DNA of 8,605 nt from a bacterium (GCA_021784715.1 JAJYHP010000153.1:1-8605); one strand, 5' to 3'. Shown: positions 1 to 6,897, counted from the first letter of the stretch. Made by a program: numbers and translations. Notes: a model not told the origin generated them from the sequence alone.

Positions 1-74
1 GCCCGCCTCGACGAGTAAATCGGAGAGCATCGAGGCTAGAGTTTCGCTCGCGCTCGGCGAATCCCGCGAAAACG

Positions 75-2183
75 ATGCTCCAGCGATTCGAAGCCGCCGT
101 ACCGCCGCAAAACGCGGAACGCGGTGATGCCGAGCTTTTTTTCAGCCGCGAACTCTCGTGGCTGGCTTTCAACGAGCGCGTGCTCGAAGAGGCGCTCGAC
201 GCAAAAAATGCTCTGCTCGAACGCCTGAAGTTCGTCTCCATATTTGGGACGAACCTCGACGAATTTTTTATGATTCGCGTCGCCGCGATCAAGCAACAGA
301 TCGCCGCCGGCGTAACCACGCGCTCCGACGACGGGCGTCTCCCCGCCGAGCACCTCTCGGCGATCTCCGCGAGCATTCGCGAGACGTTGCCGCGACAAAT
401 GCAGGTGCTGCGTGAGGAACTCTTCCCCGCCATCGCCGCGACGGGCGTGCGCATTCTCGCGGTCACCGATCTCGACGAGGAGCGCGCCCGCACGGTCGAA
501 CACGTTTTTGACGAACGCATTTTCCCGGTCCTCACGCCGCTCGCGGTCGATAGCGGACATCCGTTTCCCTATATTTCGAACCTCTCGCTTTCGTTAGCGG
601 TCGAGCTCGAAGAAGTCACTCCCGAAGGTATCGACGTCCATTTCGCGCGCGTCAAAATACCTCCGACGCTGCCGCGTTTTATCGAAATTTCCGAAAGTGC
701 GCCCGGCGAGCGGAGTTTCGTGCTCATCGAGGATGCGATCGCGCATCACCTCGACGCGCTATTTCCGGGGATGACCGTGCGCGCTTCATATCTGTTCCGC
801 GTAACGCGCGACGCCGACCTCGACCTGCAGGAAGACGAGGCCGACGATTTGCTTCAGGCGATCGAATCGGAGCTGCAGAAGCGCCGTTTCGGCGAGCCCG
901 TGCGCCTCGAAGTGGAGCGCGGCATTCCCGAAAACTTGCGCGCGTTTCTTCTCGATGCGCTCGACTTGAGCGAATCGGATTGCTACGATATCGACGGTTT
1001 TATGGGGCTGAGCGATTTAATGTCGCTCTATCGCCTTGCGGGGCACGACGAATTGCGCGATCTTCCGTACACGCCGGCGATTCCGGCGCGGCTTCGCGGG
1101 GTGACCGATCTCTTCGCGGCGATTCGCGAAGGCGATATTTTTTTGCATCATCCGTACGATTCTTTCGATCCGGTCGTGCAATTCATACAGACTGCGGCGA
1201 ACGACGAACGCGTTTTAGCGATTAAAGCGACGCTCTATCGTACCTCTGGGAGCGATTCTCCGATCGTGCGCGCGCTCTTAGAGGCGGCGGAGAACGAAAA
1301 GCAAGTGGCGGTGGTAATCGAGCTCAAAGCGCGCTTCGATGAGGAAAATAACATCGAATGGGCGCGGCGCCTCGAGCGTGCGGGCGTCCATGTCGTCTAT
1401 GGATTCCCTGGCCTAAAGGTGCATGCGAAGGCGTTGTTGGTCGTTCGCGAAGACGACGACGGCATCCGTCGTTACATGCATTTCGGAACCGGGAACTACA
1501 ATGAAAAAAGCGCCCGGCTCTACACGGATTTCAGTCTCTTTACGGCGCGCGCGCGCCTCGGGGCGGACCTCGCGCAGATGTTTAACGCGCTCACCGGTTT
1601 TGCCAAGGTCACCGATTACGACGAGTTGCTCGTCGCTCCGGTAACGTTACGGCGCGAAATTCTCGCGGCGATCGATCGGGAAACCGAGCATGCAGAGGCC
1701 GGGCGCCCATGCGGGATTCGAGCGAAGCTCAACGCGCTCACCGACAAAGAGGTGGTGCGCGCGCTCTATCGCGCGTCGCAGGCCGGGGTGCCGATCGATC
1801 TCTTAGTGCGCGGGATGTGCACGCTGCGCCCCGGCGTCCCGGGTTTGAGCGAGAGCATTCGCGTTCGTTCCATCGTGGGGCGCTTTCTCGAACACTCGCG
1901 CCTCTTCGCCTTCACCGACGGTGGTACGCGCAAGCTCTTCATCGGTAGCGCCGACTGGATGGGGCGCAATCTGGATCGTCGCGTCGAGCTCGCGGTGCCC
2001 ATTGAGGACCGCGAGATGGCGGCGGAGTTGGATCGCCTCCTCGCGTCGGTGCTCTTCGCCGATACGCAGCGGTCGCGCGAACTGCTCCCCGACGGGAGCT
2101 ATCGGCGTCTCGCGGTGCGCTCGGGGGCGGGGATTGACGCTCAGGGCGAGCTCCTCCGGCGTCGCGAGCGCTCGCTTTCTTAA
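75..2183 (+). CDS. ppk1: Polyphosphate kinase 1
   Basis: This enzyme reversibly transfers the terminal phosphate of ATP to a growing inorganic polyphosphate chain, usually at the inner face of the cytoplasmic membrane. The 702-residue product is full length (the E. coli enzyme has 688). The N-terminal domain begins with FFSRELSWLAFNERV (22-36) and GTNLDEFFMIRV (58-69). The head domain and the two phospholipase-D-like catalytic domains follow. LHHPYDSF (357-364), YRTSGSDSPI (388-397) and GLKVHAKALL (446-455) lead to H450, which matches the phosphorylated His435 of E. coli. HFGTGNYNEKSARLYTDFS (469-487) follows. FLEHSRLFAF (604-613) carries H607, matching His592, and FIGSADWMGRNLDRRVE (622-638) completes the site. 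ATG 75 is the only common start codon in this frame between the window edge and the conserved domain; no clear Shine-Dalgarno precedes it. No ppx, phoU or pst gene is adjacent. Identification is very secure; regulation is not visible. Confidence 0.97.
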   Translation: MLQRFEAAVPPQNAERGDAELFFSRELSWLAFNERVLEEALDAKNALLERLKFVSIFGTNLDEFFMIRVAAIKQQIAAGVTTRSDDGRLPAEHLSAISASIRETLPRQMQVLREELFPAIAATGVRILAVTDLDEERARTVEHVFDERIFPVLTPLAVDSGHPFPYISNLSLSLAVELEEVTPEGIDVHFARVKIPPTLPRFIEISESAPGERSFVLIEDAIAHHLDALFPGMTVRASYLFRVTRDADLDLQEDEADDLLQAIESELQKRRFGEPVRLEVERGIPENLRAFLLDALDLSESDCYDIDGFMGLSDLMSLYRLAGHDELRDLPYTPAIPARLRGVTDLFAAIREGDIFLHHPYDSFDPVVQFIQTAANDERVLAIKATLYRTSGSDSPIVRALLEAAENEKQVAVVIELKARFDEENNIEWARRLERAGVHVVYGFPGLKVHAKALLVVREDDDGIRRYMHFGTGNYNEKSARLYTDFSLFTARARLGADLAQMFNALTGFAKVTDYDELLVAPVTLRREILAAIDRETEHAEAGRPCGIRAKLNALTDKEVVRALYRASQAGVPIDLLVRGMCTLRPGVPGLSESIRVRSIVGRFLEHSRLFAFTDGGTRKLFIGSADWMGRNLDRRVELAVPIEDREMAAELDRLLASVLFADTQRSRELLPDGSYRRLAVRSGAGIDAQGELLRRRERSLS

Positions 2184-2222
2184 TCTCCCCCTAATCTTTC
2201 GAGGGTAAACTCAGCATAGTTC

Positions 2223-2251
2223 GGGGGCGCCTGCGCCATGGCGCCGACCCC
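2223..2251. repeat. GC-rich palindrome in the ppk1-receptor gap
   Basis: GGCGCC occurs at 2226-2231 and again at 2240-2245, flanked by a G-run on the left and a C-run on the right, so a stem can form with a 2-nt GA bulge. Nested inside is a perfect 12-bp palindrome, GCGCCATGGCGC (2233-2244). No T-run follows, so it is not a classical Rho-independent terminator for ppk1. It could be an operator, an mRNA leader hairpin or a weak terminator; the sequence does not decide. Confidence 0.4.
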
Positions 2252-2285
2252 GGATTTCTCGTTTCATACAGGAGGTTTGCTCTGA
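2238..2285 (+). other. Possible 15-codon leader ORF
   Basis: An ATG inside the palindrome opens a frame reading MAPTPDFSFHTGGLL that stops at TGA 2283-2285. This stop overlaps the CTG start of the receptor by two bases (CTGA), resembling the ATGA junction of translationally coupled genes, and the receptor's Shine-Dalgarno lies within its last codons. There is no clear ribosome site before this ATG. A frame this short can arise by chance, so it is recorded only as a candidate leader peptide. Confidence 0.15.
2270..2275 (+). promoter_or_regulatory. Ribosome binding site deciding the receptor start
   Basis: A perfect AGGAGG lies 6 nt upstream of CTG 2282. In the receptor frame an in-frame TAA at 2192-2194 closes the upstream side, and no ATG, GTG or TTG occurs before GTG 2414. 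The position of this site therefore supports initiation at CTG 2282. Confidence 0.75.
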
Positions 2286-5167
2286 GTACACTCACTCGAC
2301 TCCTGCTCGTCGCGGCTATCGCCGCGTTCACCGTTGGACCCGTCAGCGCGGCAACGGTTCAGAACGCGTCGCATCGCCTCGTCGCACAGGCAGCATCGCA
2401 AAGCACCGGAATCGTGAGCGGCTCGCTCCACGATGTCTCCGGCGCTCCGGTCGCGGGGGCGACGATCGCCGTCCGCGGCCCCAAGACGTATTACGCCCTC
2501 TCCGATGCGAAGGGGAGTTTCACGATCTCCGACATCGCGCCGGGAGTCTACGAAATTATCGTGACCAAGCCCGGTTATCAGACCGCGACCGATACCGATT
2601 ATACGGTTGTTGCCGGGCAGAGCCAGAGCGTCGTCGTTACGATGCATGCGGAGACGTTTTCCTCGCTGCGGACGATCGCAACGGTTCGCGCCGTCGGCCG
2701 CGGAACGTTTAACACGACGCCGGCGGCAGTGAATGTCGTCTCGTCGGCGACTTACGCAAACCAAGGCGCAGTTCAGGTGACGCGCGTGCTCAGCCAGGTG
2801 CCGGGCGTGCAAATTTCCTTCCCTTCGAGCGGTGCGAATGCCGCGGTTCCAGGTTCCATTACGGTTCCCGATATTCGCGGCGCGGGTTCGTTTGAGACCG
2901 CAACGTTGATCGACGGGCATCCGCTCTCGGTCGGCACCTACGGGGATTACGTGACGACGTTCCTCAACCCGTATATGTTTTCGAATACCGAGGTTGTGAA
3001 AGGCCCCGGCGCTACGGTTCCGGTCAACTATGCGATCGGCGGAACCTTAAACTTTCGCACGAAGGATCCCACCTATAAACCCACCCCCGACATCGCCCTC
3101 GGCATTACGAATCACGGCGGTACGTTCTCGAATTTCGGGTTCTCCGACACCGTGAGCCGCCTCGGCTTGGTCTTCGATGTCGCGACGCTCGACGATCCCT
3201 CTGTGTTGGGTACCCAGTCGGTCTATTACGATCCGTCGGTTACTACCACATACGATGCGGGCACGAATCAAAAGCTGACCGGATATAACGGAACCAGCCT
3301 TTACAGCGCCGTCCCCGGCACGTCCTCGTATATTCAAACGGCATATCCACTCGTCGCCTGTTGTTACAACGTTCAAGGCCAGTATACGCAAACCGCCGAG
3401 TTGGTGAAGTTCCGTTACAAACTCTCGGATGCAACGACGGCAACGGTGAGCTACCTCGGCTCGCAGACCTTCTCCGATCAAAACGGCAACACCGGAAACC
3501 TCACGCTCGGCACCTTCTCGCCGCTCGCCGGGTACACGGGAAGCCTCGCTCCCGGTGGTTCGCTTGGCGTGAATTACCTTCACACCGGTGGAACCGATCA
3601 AGAAATCAATAACGAGCCGATTCTACAAGGAGAGGTTCGCTCGACGTTGGGGCGCGACACCGTGCTCGCGCGATATTATCACGCTTCGATTCTGCGCCAA
3701 ATTACCGAAGGCAACCCGAGCGGAGCGCCCGATATGGTAACGCAGACACTCTACGGGTCCTCGTGTCCCGGGAAGGTCGCGAATAACGTCTGCCCCGTCG
3801 CGCCGGTGTTCTACAACGGTACGCCGGTGACGCTCGCGGTTCACAGTAGCTACCTGCAGACCGAGCAAGACGCGCTCTCGGGGATTTCGTTTCTCTACCT
3901 CCACCCGATCGGCAGCAACACGTTGAGTTTCGGAGTCGACCAGACCGTCTCGACGACAACTTCGTTTTCGCAGACGACGTATCCGAACGTCAGTCTCCCG
4001 ACCGGTTCTGCACAGAAATTCACGACGCTGACGCTGCGCGGACACTTCCGCATCAATCCGAAATTGAGCGGCTATGCGACGCTCTACCAAAACATCTACA
4101 ACAGCACGTATCCAATCTCGTGCCCGTTCTCGGGTCAATATAACAATTGTGCGATCGACGGATCGAATGAGGTGTTTTCGTCGACTACCAACACGCATTT
4201 CGACGATCGATTCGCCATGACGTATCGACCGAATAGCAATACGGTAGTGCGTTTTGCCGCAGGCTCGGCGATCGCGCCTCCCTATCTGCTCTTGTTGAGC
4301 CAGATTTCGGGGCCGGTAGCAAATTACAATAGCAGCGGTGGCTTCGCCACTCTAACGCAAAACAACGGTTCGTTGAAACCTGAAACGTCCTTTGGCTACG
4401 ATCTCGGTGCGAGCGTACGGTTGCCGAAATTCACTTCGGTGCTATCGGCCGATCTCTATCTCACGAATCTCTATAATAAATATTTTAGCCAAGGCTCTCC
4501 GAGCCCGTATACCTGCGCGAGCACCCAAATTCAGTGTTACGATAGTAGTGGTTCCGCGGTCGTGAGCAACGCCCCGGTATTCTATGAAACGAACATCAAT
4601 CTTAGTAACGCGCGCTTTCAGGGTTTAGAAATTGGGCTTCGGAGTCTCCCCCATTTCGGGCTTGGGTACAAGCTTGAAGGCGATCTTTCGCGTGGATACG
4701 TCTACAATCTACCGCCGTATTTTTATTGTTCGAACCCGGGACCGAACTGCAAACTGAACCAAAACCTTAACGTCATCGCCAACCAGAACTTCAATGGCGG
4801 CGGCATTGGGTACGGCAGCACGATCGGCTCGATGAACACGCGCCTGCCATACGCGCAGGCAAATCTCGAACTGAACTATCGCACCGCCCGCGGCCTCTAT
4901 GCCGCGATCGGCGACACGCTCTACGGGAATAATAACTCGTTGAATCGCGCGCCGTTCGGTATCGGCTACGTTACTTTGCGCGTACCGATCGACAAACGCT
5001 TCAACTTCCAAGTCTCCGGTGATAACATCTTCAACGCCTACAATGGGCTCTTCCCGGTCTATGGCGGAGGCCTTCCCATTTCGCTCGCCAACGGTTCGCA
5101 AGCGGCAACCGTGGGCAACGTTCTCGGGCCGGCAACGTACCGCTTCATCCTAACGACGAGATTCTAA
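2282..5167 (+). CDS. TonB-dependent outer-membrane receptor
   Basis: This is an outer-membrane gated barrel for energised import of an unidentified ligand (siderophore, cobalamin, metal chelate, glycan or similar). From CTG 2282 it has 961 residues. Residues 1-23 form a signal peptide with core RLLLVAAIAAF and likely cleavage after VSA. A carboxypeptidase-regulatory-like domain spans about 45-123 (GAPVAGATIAV, ITVPDIRG-type fold elements). A linker, SSLRTIATVRA (127-137), leads to the plug at about 145-262, ending in the hallmark EVVKGPGA...AIGGTLNFRTK. The barrel fills the rest, with LKPETSFGYDLGA, RFQGLEIGL and DNIFNAYNG motifs, and ends in TYRFILTTRF with the terminal Phe typical of outer-membrane barrels. 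All ten cysteines fall in five close pairs. The gene looks less GC-rich than its flanks. A start at GTG 2414 would lose the signal peptide, so CTG is preferred. The neighbours do not reveal the substrate. Confidence 0.9.
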   Translation: MSTLTRLLLVAAIAAFTVGPVSAATVQNASHRLVAQAASQSTGIVSGSLHDVSGAPVAGATIAVRGPKTYYALSDAKGSFTISDIAPGVYEIIVTKPGYQTATDTDYTVVAGQSQSVVVTMHAETFSSLRTIATVRAVGRGTFNTTPAAVNVVSSATYANQGAVQVTRVLSQVPGVQISFPSSGANAAVPGSITVPDIRGAGSFETATLIDGHPLSVGTYGDYVTTFLNPYMFSNTEVVKGPGATVPVNYAIGGTLNFRTKDPTYKPTPDIALGITNHGGTFSNFGFSDTVSRLGLVFDVATLDDPSVLGTQSVYYDPSVTTTYDAGTNQKLTGYNGTSLYSAVPGTSSYIQTAYPLVACCYNVQGQYTQTAELVKFRYKLSDATTATVSYLGSQTFSDQNGNTGNLTLGTFSPLAGYTGSLAPGGSLGVNYLHTGGTDQEINNEPILQGEVRSTLGRDTVLARYYHASILRQITEGNPSGAPDMVTQTLYGSSCPGKVANNVCPVAPVFYNGTPVTLAVHSSYLQTEQDALSGISFLYLHPIGSNTLSFGVDQTVSTTTSFSQTTYPNVSLPTGSAQKFTTLTLRGHFRINPKLSGYATLYQNIYNSTYPISCPFSGQYNNCAIDGSNEVFSSTTNTHFDDRFAMTYRPNSNTVVRFAAGSAIAPPYLLLLSQISGPVANYNSSGGFATLTQNNGSLKPETSFGYDLGASVRLPKFTSVLSADLYLTNLYNKYFSQGSPSPYTCASTQIQCYDSSGSAVVSNAPVFYETNINLSNARFQGLEIGLRSLPHFGLGYKLEGDLSRGYVYNLPPYFYCSNPGPNCKLNQNLNVIANQNFNGGGIGYGSTIGSMNTRLPYAQANLELNYRTARGLYAAIGDTLYGNNNSLNRAPFGIGYVTLRVPIDKRFNFQVSGDNIFNAYNGLFPVYGGGLPISLANGSQAATVGNVLGPATYRFILTTRF

Positions 5168-5195
5168 CGGCTCTCGATCGGCGCGCGGCGTCGGT

Positions 5196-5241
5196 GCGAA
5201 AGAGCTGGACTTGCATCTGCGAGCCCAGCTCTTTCGCTTTT
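5196..5241 (+). terminator. Rho-independent terminator of the receptor gene
   Basis: GCGAAAGAGCTGG (5196-5208) and CCAGCTCTTTCGC (5225-5237) form a perfect 13-bp stem around a 16-nt loop, followed directly by TTTT (5238-5241). It lies 28 bp after the receptor stop codon. The length and perfect pairing make chance very unlikely. The T-run is short, so efficiency is unknown. Confidence 0.85.
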
Positions 5242-5250
5242 GCGGCGTTG

Positions 5251-5332
5251 TCGCGCCGTGTTCGTTGTCCATGTCATGCCGAGTAGGTTGTCCTTGTCAC
5301 GCCGAGTAGGGTGCCGATGTCACGCCGAGTAG
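5251..5332 (+). repeat. Forward half-units in tandem
   Basis: Three consecutive 23-bp copies occur at 5264-5286, 5287-5309 and 5310-5332. They vary around GTTGTCCATGTCATGCC and each ends in GAGTAG. They contain only the left arm of the element, without the core or the CGTATCGAG arm, except that the third is also the left arm of the first full unit. A degenerate copy of the arm's flank (CGCGCCGTGTTCGTT, 5252-5266) precedes them. Confidence 0.75.
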
Positions 5333-5579
5333 GGTGCGAAGCAACCGTATCGAGGCGAGCACCAACATCACGCCGAGTTCGTTGCCCATGTCATGCCGAG
5401 TAGGGCGCTTGAGCGCCCGTATCGAGACGAGCACCAACATCGCGCCGAGTTCGTTGCCCATGTCATGCCGAGTAGGGCGCTTGAGCGCCCGTATCGAGGC
5501 GAGCACCAACATCACGCCGAGTTCGTTGCCCATGTCACGCCGAGTAGGGCGCTTTAGCGCCCGTATCGAGGCGAGCACC
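5316..5579 (+). repeat. Tandem repeat, about 72-bp period, four copies
   Basis: Units begin at 5316 (71 bp), 5387 (72 bp), 5459 (72 bp) and 5531 (partial, homology lost at about 5579). The units at 5387 and 5459 differ at only two positions. Each unit holds the left arm ending in CCGAGTAG, a hairpin core, the right arm CGTATCGAG, GCGAGCACCAACATC, and a second degenerate left arm CGCCGAGTTCGTTGCC. Cores are GGCGCT-TG-AGCGCC in two units, GGCGCT-TT-AGCGCC in the last, and an unrelated core with one bulged A (GGTGC-GAA-GCAACC) in the first. Confidence 0.88.
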
Positions 5580-5684
5580 GCTCGCTGCGCACCGCTCGCG
5601 TTTGCCTGCTGCGCACCGCTCCTCGCTAGACGCTCGTCGGGTGCATCGCAGGCGCCGCTCGCGCTGGAGTGTGGTGCATGCGAT
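5580..5684. other. GC-rich spacer between forward and inverted repeats
   Basis: No gene is visible here. The spacer carries one 13-bp direct repeat, CTGCGCACCGCTC, at 5585-5597 and 5609-5621, and two similar GTGCATCGCA / GTGCATGCGA segments near 5641 and 5674. It separates the forward from the inverted copies of the hairpin element. Confidence 0.5.
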
Positions 5685-5723
5685 CCCTCGATACGCCGCT
5701 TGCAGCGGCTACTCGGGATGACA
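5685..5723 (-). repeat. Inverted full hairpin element 1
   Basis: On the minus strand this reads TGTCATCCCGAGTAG, core CCGCT-GCA-AGCGG, then CGTATCGAGGG. Both arms match the forward units, but the core is different and still perfectly self-complementary. It has TCATCC where the neighbouring copies have TCACGC or TCATGC. Confidence 0.8.
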
Positions 5724-5749
5724 AGGGCTGCAGTGCCGAGCGGCGGCGC

Positions 5750-5790
5750 CTCGATACGCCGCCTTCGGCGGCTACTCGGCGTGACATGGG
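5750..5790 (-). repeat. Inverted full hairpin element 2
   Basis: On the minus strand this reads CCCATGTCACGCCGAGTAG, identical over 19 bases to the forward copy beginning at 5529. The core is CCGCC-GAA-GGCGG and the right arm CGTATCGAG. The arm identity combined with a replaced but still paired core is the clearest case of compensatory change in the array. Confidence 0.82.
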
Positions 5791-5807
5791 CGGCTACTCG
5801 GCGTGAC
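5791..5807 (-). repeat. Inverted half-element
   Basis: The plus-strand sequence CGGCTACTCGGCGTGAC repeats the left arm of the preceding inverted element, starting 22 bp after the equivalent position at 5769. It has no right arm. It mirrors the half-units at the other end of the array and lies 13 bp from the stop codon of the EVE-domain gene. Confidence 0.7.
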
Positions 5808-5820
5808 GGTGGCGGGGGGA

Positions 5821-6279
5821 CTACGGGCGAACGAGCTTGAGAATCGCGCGCCACTCGCTCGCGCGGACGGATTGAACCGAGAGCCGTTGCCCGCGTTGGA
5901 GAAGGGGCATCGCTGCGAGCGCTGGCAGCTCTCGCAGGAGCGTCAACGGCAGCACGTCGTCGAACGCGCGAACGAATGCGACGTCGACGTTGAACCAGCG
6001 CGGCTTTTCGGACGAGCTCTTCGGATCGAAATACTCGCTGCGAGGATCGAACGCAGTCGCATCGGGATAGGCGGCGCGCACGACGCGACATATCCCAACG
6101 ATACCCGGGACGGCGCACGACGAGTGGTAGAAGAACCCCTCGTCGCCAACCGACATCGATTGCATGAAATTCCGCGCCTGATAGTTGCGCACGCCGCTCC
6201 ACGGAGTCGTGCGATCGCGTCGCAGATCGTCGATGGAATAACTCTGCGGCTCGCTCTTGAAGAGCCAGTACTTCGGCAT
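5821..6279 (-). CDS. EVE-domain protein
   Basis: This 152-residue protein is essentially a single EVE domain, the YTH/ASCH/PUA-like fold found in THYN1. Members are thought to recognise modified bases in DNA or RNA, but the ligand here is unknown. The family pattern runs through the whole length: YWLFKSEPQSYSIDDL (4-19), WSGVRNYQARNFMQ (27-40), VGDEGFFYHSS (44-54), PGIVGICRVV (58-67), YPDATAFDPRSEYFDPKS (71-88), PRWFNVDVAFVR (93-104) and a C-terminal RLSVQSVRASEW. The start at ATG 6279 places the first conserved motif at residue 4, as usual. No strong Shine-Dalgarno precedes it. The upstream gene ends 9 bp away, so translational coupling is plausible. No restriction or modification gene is adjacent, so a housekeeping rather than defence role is more likely. 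The 3' end abuts the hairpin array. Confidence 0.93.
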   Translation of the reverse strand: MPKYWLFKSEPQSYSIDDLRRDRTTPWSGVRNYQARNFMQSMSVGDEGFFYHSSCAVPGIVGICRVVRAAYPDATAFDPRSEYFDPKSSSEKPRWFNVDVAFVRAFDDVLPLTLLRELPALAAMPLLQRGQRLSVQSVRASEWRAILKLVRP

Positions 6280-6288
6280 CGTCGCCGT

Positions 6289-6828
6289 CTACGGCGTTGG
6301 AGACTCGCTTGCCTCCGTATCGGGAGCCGGGCTCGCGCTCGCTACCGGTGCGGGCGTCGGCGTCGGAATACCCATCGCTCGCTCTGCTTCGCGTTGCGCA
6401 CGATCGAGTGCGTGGGTGCCGGGATAATCGGTGCGTAGCCATTCGATCACGTGCATCGCGTGAATGCGCCCGCCGAGGGTGGGAACGAGGAGGTAATCGT
6501 GCTCGAGGCGCGCGAGGTTTGTCGGTATCCAGTCGTCGTGCGGATACTTCCGTTCCCAGTCGTGCAGAGAATCTTCGACCTGCGTGAGCAACGGCAGCGA
6601 ATTGCGAGCGTCGCCGGCGCTCTGCGAACGCGAAGCGATGAGATGGAGTTCGTTGCCGATGCCGATCGGGCTCAGGTGCATGCGGCCGAAATATTCGTCG
6701 AGCGGTGCCGAAACGGGCGCGGATGGCGTGCTCGTCGCGGCGAGCGCCGATGGCACCGCGGTCGATAGAGAGAAAACGGCGCAGAGCGTGAGAGCCGTAC
6801 ATGCGGCAGAGGAAGCGGTCGGGCGCAT
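6289..6828 (-). CDS. Secreted protein of unknown function
   Basis: I do not recognise a named family. The 179-residue product has an N-terminal signal sequence (hydrophobic core CTALTLCAVFSLSTAV, likely cleavage after SALA at 30), a low-complexity Thr/Ser/Pro segment (31-42), and a compact helical-looking region (43-152). That region has DEYFGRMHLSPIGIGNEL, a DSLHDWERKYPHDDWIP segment and an EWLRTDYPG segment. The tail is Pro/Ala/Thr-rich (about 154-179). The pattern suggests a periplasmic or surface protein, possibly of repeat-like helical type. No lipobox is evident. ATG 6828 is chosen because it places the signal peptide at the N-terminus; the frame stays open upstream to 7215, but that part is antisense to the cupin gene. 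No convincing Shine-Dalgarno is seen. It is probably co-transcribed with the EVE gene 9 bp downstream. Confidence 0.75.
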   Translation of the reverse strand: MRPTASSAACTALTLCAVFSLSTAVPSALAATSTPSAPVSAPLDEYFGRMHLSPIGIGNELHLIASRSQSAGDARNSLPLLTQVEDSLHDWERKYPHDDWIPTNLARLEHDYLLVPTLGGRIHAMHVIEWLRTDYPGTHALDRAQREAERAMGIPTPTPAPVASASPAPDTEASESPTP

Positions 6829-6885
6829 GCCCAGAATATCGGCAAATCGACGAACGTGTTCTAGAGGCGAACCGGGCGACGTGGT

Positions 6886-6889
6886 AGGA
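6886..6889 (+). promoter_or_regulatory. Ribosome binding site of the cupin gene
   Basis: AGGA ends 8 nt before ATG 6898 and supports that start. It lies in the 69-bp divergent gap (6829-6897) that must also hold the promoters of both neighbouring genes; I could not identify a convincing -35/-10 pair for either. Confidence 0.55.
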
Positions 6890-6897
6890 TAGCGCCC

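Larger units (their letters stand above)
5251..5807. repeat. Mirror-arranged hairpin repeat array
   Basis: This non-coding stretch between two convergent units consists of copies of one palindromic element. Its consensus is TGTCAYSCCGAGTAG, a self-complementary core of 13-14 nt, then CGTATCGAG. Copies on the left run forward and copies on the right run inverted, with half-elements at both outer edges. The array resembles REP/BIME-type intergenic elements in placement (3' ends of convergent genes) and in hairpin form, but it matches no family I can name. Reading frames through it, including a long minus-strand one from 6802 to 5297, reflect GC-rich repeats rather than genes. Confidence 0.85.

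Noticed and set aside
1..18. Possible end of an upstream gene (ARLDE then TAA in frame 1)
   Set aside because: Five codons are too few to support a coding call, though a gene ending here just before ppk1 is plausible.
2192..2220. Possible promoter for the receptor with CATAGT as -10
   Set aside because: No acceptable -35 lies at the right distance; the match is no better than chance.
5264..5579. CRISPR array
   Set aside because: Repeats are of uneven length, there are no unique spacers of constant size between identical repeats, no cas genes are present, and the repeated part includes nearly the whole unit.
5821..6279. EVE-domain gene as part of a restriction or defence system
   Set aside because: The protein is a stand-alone EVE domain with the ordinary housekeeping pattern, and no nuclease, methyltransferase or other defence gene is nearby.
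5297..6802. A 501-codon open frame on the minus strand
   Set aside because: It runs through the hairpin repeats and through the EVE and secreted-protein genes in another frame, is extremely Arg/Ala/Ser-rich, and has repeat-derived peptide duplications. It is a GC-rich shadow frame.
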